A stretch of 40,047 nucleotides of DNA from Nostoc flagelliforme FACHB-838. GTDB taxonomy: Bacteria > Cyanobacteriota > Cyanobacteriia > Cyanobacteriales > Nostocaceae. The translations under genes were made by a program, and so were the position numbers. Within the stretch, counting starts at the first letter, position 1. Each line of letters begins with the position of its first letter. Below, piece by piece: positions 35,661 through 40,047 of the stretch. The notes under the pieces were generated by a model, which had not been told where the DNA came from, searched no databases, and worked only from the letters and a program-made list of their open reading frames with translations. The stretch spans positions 1 through 40,047 of the forward strand of contig NZ_JACJSI010000061.1 in assembly GCF_014698065.1 (NCBI RefSeq), written 5' to 3'.

Positions 35661-37104
35661 TTATGATATTTTTTCATTTTTTAAAAAGATTTTTCTCAAC
35701 ACATCCAACCCTGCATCAATTTGCTCAACCTCAATAGTACCATATCCAAAAATCAAACCCGATTTAACCGTGGATGAAGCATAAAAATGGTCAAGAGAAA
35801 AAAGAAATATCCCCTGCTGTGCTGCTTCATCAATAACAGCATTGCTTTTAATATCAGAATTTAAAAAAGTAGCAATATGCAGACCAGCTTCAGAGGGAAT
35901 AGGTTGTAACCAATCCGAAAAAGATTTCTTCAGACCCACAATTAAACATTGCCGACGCTGGCCATAGATTTTATGTAACTTACGGATATGCTTTGCTCTT
36001 ACGGATATGCTTTGCTAAATAACCGTCTTGAATAAACTTTGCCAGTGTTGCTTGCGCTAACAAAGGACTATGCAAATCGCTCAGTTGTTTTGCCACAACC
36101 AACGCCTGTTGTATCAACTCTGGAGCGACAATAAATCCCAATCGGATCTCTGGAAACATCACTTTCGAGAATGTTCCCACATAGAGGACTCTTCCAGTAC
36201 GGTCTAAATTCTGCAATGATTCCAATGGTCGCCCGGCAAAACGAAACTCGCTATCGTAATCGTCCTCAATAATAGCTGCCCCATGCTGTGTTGCCCATTC
36301 AAGGAGTGCGAGCCGACGTGGTAATGACATTGGCATTCCTAAAGGAAACTGGTGCGAAGGAGTAACATATATCAGCTTTGCATTTTTGGGAAGACACTCC
36401 ACTCGCAGTCCTTGTGCATCCACAGGGACTCCAACCACTTGTGCGCCATAGGACTCGAAAAGAAGACGTACAGGAGGATAGCCTGGATCTTCCACTGCTA
36501 CCACTGTTTGTGGTTCAATCAGAACTCGCGCAATTAAATCAAATGCTTGCTGTGCGCCATTAGTCACAATTACGTTGTCTAGATGACACCTGACTGCACG
36601 GCTGAAGGACACGTATTTGACGAGTGCTTCTCGTAATTGTCTCATTCCTTCTGGCGGGCCATATCCTACTGGTGCTTGGGCCAAACGACGCGAACAAAAA
36701 GCACAGATGCGCCGCCACTCTTCAAAGGGAAATCTCTGTTTATCAGGAAGACTTAGCGAAAAGTTATACATCAAATTTGCTGGTGGACTAGGTAACAATT
36801 GAGCATCTGTTAACTGTCGCCAAAACGGTTTGATCTCAATAGCCGATTGTCCGAGATTATCAAGGTAGCGATCGCTTGAAACAATATCAGCAACGAAAGT
36901 ACCTGCACCAACGTGTCCCTCAAGCAATCCATCACTCATGAGCAAATCATAAGCCTGCATCACCGTGTTTCGAGAAACACTCAATTGAGACGCAAGTTCA
37001 CGAGTTGGTAGTAGTTGCTCACCAGCAGGCAAACGCCCATCCAAAATAGCCGCCCGATTTTCATTGTCGCTGCAATCTAATGTGCTGTATACTGTTTTCG
37101 GCAA
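35661..37104 (-). pseudogene. MocR-type regulator (GntR-aminotransferase fusion), frameshifted by a 19-bp duplication
   Basis: The N-terminal GntR-type winged helix (LPTRELASQLSVSRNTVMQAYDLL, GHVGAGTFVAD) is joined to an aminotransferase-like domain with the PLP Lys in GTFSK. The first frame stops at 35980 after AKHIRKSKAYP; the C-terminus continues in another frame (35661-35939; VGLKKSFSDWLQP … GYGTIEVEQIDAGL). The break is a perfect 19-bp tandem duplication (35979-36016). With one copy removed the frame reads AKHIRKLHKIYGQRRQCLIVGLKK, the family consensus. The extreme N-terminus (TTG start at 37104; YSTLDCSDNEN) is also atypical and may be incomplete. MocR proteins usually regulate a divergent gene; here that is a PEP-CTERM protein. 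Confidence 0.85.
35979..36016. repeat. 19-bp perfect tandem duplication
   Basis: CTTACGGATATGCTTTGCT occurs twice in direct succession (35979-35997 and 35998-36016). It lies inside the MocR gene and shifts its frame. Loss of one copy by slippage would restore the gene. Confidence 0.9.
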
Positions 37105-37161
37105 TCAAAAAAGTAATATTTTTTACATAAGCATTCCCTTGAAGATAGATAATATTAAACA

Positions 37162-37812
37162 ATGCTAACGGTACTTCGCTCTTACGCTGCATGGTTTGTT
37201 CCAGCAGCTTTGACTTTACTGAGTTTTGGATCGGGGAACGAGAAGGCGATCGCACAGACTCTGTTCCCATTTAGTGGTAACTACGACGTAACAATCGCTG
37301 TTGAGCCGATTAACGAGAAGTTTTCACGGGCAATTGAACGGGCTGTAAGTACTGATGCACTATATGGACTCACCGAATATAACGGTTTAGTTTACGCCCT
37401 AACTGACTTCTCTACTGGCTTGTTCACCTTTAACACCGATCCAACAGCAATCGGCTTAGAGGGCTTCCCAGAAGGCTTTATTGAATTCAGTGGTAGCGGT
37501 GCTAACAAGGTATCTGGAACCGCTACTGCCACCGCTCTAATTGACTTTGTAAACCTTAGAGGGTCTGGCTCTGGTTCTTTGATTATCACTGGCGGTGAGG
37601 GTATATTCAGAGGTGCTACTGGCATACTAGACTTTTTTGAGAACGACACAATTAGTCCAAATCCAAACGATCCCATAAGAGGACAGGCTTTAGTTACTGG
37701 CACTATTAAGGTTGTTCCAGAGCCGGAAACCGGAGTAGGGACGCTAGTTGGTATTGGCTTAATTGGAGCTGGTTTTATGTTACGCCGACGTTGCTTTCGC
37801 TCTGCTTCATGA
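37162..37812 (+). CDS. PEP-CTERM sorting-domain protein
   Basis: A 216-residue exported protein. A signal peptide spans about 1-31 (AAWFVPAALTLLSFGSG … AIAQ). The beta-rich Gly/Thr middle (about 35-185) has no known domain. The C-terminus is a PEP-CTERM signal: VPEPETG, a hydrophobic helix (TLVGIGLIGAGFML) and a basic RRR tail. It is expected to be cut by an exosortase-type enzyme (not in this window) and released or attached at the surface. It is divergent from the broken MocR gene. Confidence 0.85.
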   Translation: MLTVLRSYAAWFVPAALTLLSFGSGNEKAIAQTLFPFSGNYDVTIAVEPINEKFSRAIERAVSTDALYGLTEYNGLVYALTDFSTGLFTFNTDPTAIGLEGFPEGFIEFSGSGANKVSGTATATALIDFVNLRGSGSGSLIITGGEGIFRGATGILDFFENDTISPNPNDPIRGQALVTGTIKVVPEPETGVGTLVGIGLIGAGFMLRRRCFRSAS

Positions 37813-38195
37813 GCCACTCCAACCCCTAAAACACCTATTCAGTAAAAGGCGATCGCTTCGGCGCAAGCCTCCCCCGGCTGATCGCCTATAGCGCAAGCTT
37901 CGCTATCGCGTAAGGAATTGCAAAAAATCTCTATTTTTTCTCGCAATCCACAATTTAAATCGTCTAAATGAGAAAATAGTTCATTAAATCAAGCGAGAAA
38001 GCAGACAGAAAAAATTATAGATGCATAGTCTCAGAAAATGAAGATTATATGCAAGGAAAGTGGAATATAAGTTTGCAGTATTCTGGTTTATGGTCAGCCC
38101 GATGCAGTGGAGAGAACCTAATTGTAGATTTACAAACTCGGCTTGAACAGCAAACTTTATTGACGATGACTTAATCGCTTGCATAAATCCCTGCC
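37813..38195. other. Intergenic region with cyanobacterial repeats
   Basis: Starts with a HIP1 site and a repeat rich in GCGATCGC/GCGCAAGC motifs (37848-37915), including a hairpin ATAGCG-CAAGCTT-CGCTAT (37888-37906). The remainder is AT-rich and without a convincing gene. Confidence 0.45.
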
Positions 38196-38840
38196 TTACC
38201 CCCAGGCTTCCTTATGTGTAATTTCCGACTCTAAGAGAATCAGCACTTTTTCTTCCAACGCCGTCAAGTAAGCACGCTTGGGCTTTCTTAACGACTCCAA
38301 AAACCTCTGCACCGACTCCTCCAGCCCACTCGAATACACCCGATTGATGCGATCGCAAATCACCTGCATCTGCTCACATTCGGCAGGCAAGTAATTGTAA
38401 GATTTGAGGTGCTGTAAGCCAACGGTGTACTCCCCATCCCAGGTTTTGACAGTGCAACTAAAATCATTCACTCTTGCGACTATCCCCCAGCAGCCACCCT
38501 TACCTCTGAGTTCTGGGTTGTCCTTTGCAAGGATTTGGCACACCTCGTCAATTTGGTAAGTATTGGGTACTTGGGTACGCTCCATGATCCTTTGCACAAC
38601 ATCTTTGACGATTCTACCAGTGAGTACTTTACCGCCAGCAAGTTCTACTGCCGTTAGCCACACTTCCTGCTGTTCAAGTTTAGTCATTGCTCGAACTTGG
38701 CGCTCACTTGTGGGCAGAATTTGTGATCCACCGGTTGTCAAATTCTCATTTGCCACATTTTGACAACCATTGGTTGTCAAATTTTCGTAAACACCAGCTG
38801 CGGCAATCAAATAATTTGATTGTTGCCGAGGCCGTATCAA
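38196..38840 (-). CDS. Plasmid-type hypothetical protein of cyanobacteria
   Basis: A 214-residue protein. Residues about 50-75 (RAMTKLEQQEVWLTAVELAGGKV) and RIVKDVVQRIMERTQVPN, DEVCQILAKDNPELRGKGGCWGIV, DGEYTVGLQHLKS resemble a protein often encoded on Nostoc plasmids and integrated elements near partition or replication genes. The N-terminal 45 residues contain a repeat (ENLTTNGCQN, ENLTTGGSQ) encoded by an inverted repeat at about 38759-38781. No enzymatic motif is seen. It may be part of a DNA-binding or ParB-like regulator whose N-terminus is lost. Confidence 0.55.
   Translation of the reverse strand: MIRPRQQSNYLIAAAGVYENLTTNGCQNVANENLTTGGSQILPTSERQVRAMTKLEQQEVWLTAVELAGGKVLTGRIVKDVVQRIMERTQVPNTYQIDEVCQILAKDNPELRGKGGCWGIVARVNDFSCTVKTWDGEYTVGLQHLKSYNYLPAECEQMQVICDRINRVYSSGLEESVQRFLESLRKPKRAYLTALEEKVLILLESEITHKEAWG
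38759..38781. repeat. Inverted repeat inside the plasmid-type gene
   Basis: TTTGACAACCA and TGGTTGTCAAA flank one base, and a third partial copy (GGTTGTCAAATTCTC) lies about 40 bp before it. Arms this long and perfect are unusual in coding sequence and suggest a protein-binding site or a recent repeat duplication. Confidence 0.5.
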
Positions 38841-38869
38841 TTGTTTTCCCGATCGCCACGAGGTCTTTT

Positions 38870-38891
38870 ATACCAATTTAAATTGGTATAA
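38870..38891. repeat. 22-bp perfect palindrome
   Basis: The 22 bases are centred on ACCAATTTAAATTGGT, with TAT before and ATA after, and are perfectly self-complementary. The palindrome is 30 bp upstream of the minus-strand gene at 38840 and about 90 bp past the stop of the XRE gene, so it could be an operator or a terminator hairpin. Confidence 0.6.
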
Positions 38892-38982
38892 GATTTCCTG
38901 TAAAAGGGTCAAAGGGCGATCGCACAAGTTTTCCAGGCTGAAGCGGTTGTCCTTTGTTTTATCTCTTATTATTTTACATATT

Positions 38983-39330
38983 TTATGGAAATTGGTCAAC
39001 AGCTACGGACGAGATTTTTTGTAACAATGGATAACTAAGGGTTTGCGCTACAACAGGATAAAATTGCCTAAGCTCGATCCCTAAAATTTGACAATATTTC
39101 AAGATAAGAGACAAAGAAACAGAGCGATCACCTTTACCCTTCCATTTTTCTATTTTATGAATTAGCTGCTGAGAACAAGGTTCTCCAAGCCCTGTAATTG
39201 CTTGTGCTACTTCTTCTCTAGAAAGTTTCTTGTCTTCTCTTTGCTGAAATAAAAACTCACCATATTCCTGATCCCAGTCAATCCGGGATACCAAATCCAA
39301 AGGTATTCCTTGCATTACGATTTCTCTCAC
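38983..39330 (-). CDS. XRE-type helix-turn-helix regulator
   Basis: A 115-residue protein. The HTH lies about 27-85 (QQREDKKLSREEVAQAITGLG … SQQLIHKIEKWKGKGDRSVSLSLILKYCQILGI). A GTG start at 39330 has GGAG 5 nt upstream, better than the inner ATG at 39315. Such small regulators often control plasmid or phage genes. It lies 20-40 bp from a divergent small ORF. Confidence 0.75.
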   Translation of the reverse strand: MREIVMQGIPLDLVSRIDWDQEYGEFLFQQREDKKLSREEVAQAITGLGEPCSQQLIHKIEKWKGKGDRSVSLSLILKYCQILGIELRQFYPVVAQTLSYPLLQKISSVAVDQFP

Positions 39331-39370
39331 TGATACTCCTATATTTACACAATGTTCGGAATGTCAGCAG

Positions 39371-39538
39371 ATGCAATTGATCAGTGATCGCATCAGTAGG
39401 TTACGGGACAGTGGCAAGTTAGAAGCACCAGCAGAGGCAGTTTTGAAGTGTTTAGCAGAGTTGAAACGCTCCTATTTGACCCAGTTTGAAGAAGAGCTTT
39501 TGAGTTTCATTGAACAGAAATGCCAAGTTGAGGATTAG
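39371..39538 (+). CDS. Small helical protein
   Basis: A 55-residue protein from ATG 39371 (MQLISDRISRLRDSGKL … LAELKRSYLTQFEEELLSFIEQ). It is amphipathic and probably a short coiled coil. The open frame reaches further upstream with CSECQQ just before the ATG, so a longer form is possible. It is divergent from the XRE regulator. Family not recognised. Confidence 0.45.
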   Translation: MQLISDRISRLRDSGKLEAPAEAVLKCLAELKRSYLTQFEEELLSFIEQKCQVED

Positions 39539-39649
39539 TCGAGACGAGCTTTCCTGTTCAAAATACTGCTTCTTCCAAGACATCGGATACCCAAAACAGA
39601 TACATCAAACAAACCCGGCGCTGTATAAGTGAGCGCTGGCTTCTATTCA

Positions 39650-39868
39650 TTACCTTATGTCTACTGTTTCTCCAATATCTACTTTTGGAGGATAGTATGC
39701 GAATTGGAAGCTATTACCACTTTCCATTACTCTTCTGAATTCTTCGTAGAAAGGATAATTCCCATCAACACCACTTAAATTTACCCAAGCACGAGAGCGA
39801 GTTAATGCAACGAACAGTTGATTTCTCAGTTTAATATCACTTTCATCACTATAGCAATCCGGAATCAT
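39650..39868 (-). pseudogene. C-terminal stub of a UvrD-like superfamily I helicase
   Basis: Seventy-two residues with the late helicase motif RNQLFVALTRSRAWVNLSG, then a short tail (YPFYEEFRRVMESGN). In UvrD/Rep-type enzymes this motif lies near the end of a protein of several hundred residues. The 5' part is missing; the fragment begins about 65 bp from the start of a transposase gene, so an insertion probably cut it off. Confidence 0.65.
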
Positions 39869-39934
39869 TCATGAGAAAATACTGAGAGAGCATAAAAGTA
39901 ACGTTTGAAACTAAATGCAGGTGTAGTGATGTGA

Positions 39935-40047
39935 ATGGAATTATTAGAAGATTTTATCAAAAATAATAAAGAGCCGCGTGAAATCAAGCGAGCTACAGCA
40001 GTAAAAATGCTGTTATGTGGATACAAGCATGAAGAGATAATGCCAAT
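39935..40047 (+). mobile_element. Start of an IS630-type transposase gene (partial)
   Basis: ATG at 39935 opens MELLEDFIKNNKEPREIKRATAVKML followed by CGYKHEEIM and runs off the window. The N-terminal helix-turn-helix layout (short acidic helix, then KRA.AVK, then GY..EEI) is typical of IS630-family transposases in cyanobacteria. The left end of the IS should lie in 39866-39934, next to the broken helicase. Confidence 0.65.

Noticed and set aside
1..40047. tRNA, rRNA or CRISPR arrays
   Set aside because: I looked for cloverleaf-like blocks and regularly spaced repeats and saw none; a tRNA scan was not possible.

Overview
The window looks like a chromosomal accessory region of a filamentous, Nostoc-like cyanobacterium. 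The evidence is many HIP1 octamers (GCGATCGC), heptanucleotide tandem repeats, short palindromic repeats, two PEP-CTERM proteins, a DUF2811 protein, an HstK-type giant kinase and hybrid NRPS/PKS genes. All calls come from reading the sequence and translations by eye; no database search was run.

Layout. (1) 1-8561: an NRPS/PKS remnant. The first protein carries an adenylation domain with a Phe-type code, fused out of order to the back half of a ketosynthase, then AT, C-methyltransferase and ACP. The second is docking-C-A-PCP and stops just inside its next domain. Both outer ends are cut at inverted copies of one 19-bp sequence (GCTTAACCGAACCGTATTG type), and a small MITE follows. (2) 8564-12240: a small lipoprotein, a TPM-domain/LemA gene pair, repeats and a PEP-CTERM pseudogene split by a palindromic element. 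(3) 12241-16540: DUF2811, cyanase (cynS), small membrane proteins, an AAC(3)-I-like acetyltransferase, a broken VOC gene and a small unknown gene. (4) 16586-20100: an unknown gene, a secreted alpha/beta hydrolase divergent from an AraC regulator that may be foreign, and two frameshifted unknown genes. (5) 20421-22784: a 787-residue protein whose N-terminal leader resembles that of cyanobacterial effectors linked to extracellular contractile injection systems (eCIS), with a toxin-like C-terminus. (6) 22924-34281: a run of minus-strand genes (NTF2-like, SDR, alpha/beta hydrolase, DsbA-like, cupin, NarL-type response regulator, and a 2004-residue Ser/Thr kinase-ATPase-GAF-PAS-histidine kinase). 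Three intergenic gaps in this run carry copies of one repeated unit with a 20-bp palindrome. (7) 34806-40047: a secreted unknown protein, decayed ICMT and MocR genes (the latter broken by a 19-bp tandem duplication), a PEP-CTERM protein, a plasmid-type protein, an XRE regulator, a helicase stub and the start of an IS630-like transposase.

Two candidates stand out as biological systems. The first is region 6: a giant two-component pair downstream of which lie small redox/detoxification genes whose intergenic regions were duplicated along with a shared palindrome. A deleted dsbA copy shows the duplication history. The second is the lone eCIS-type effector at 20421-22784. Much of the rest shows active decay by repeats, small duplications and insertion elements.
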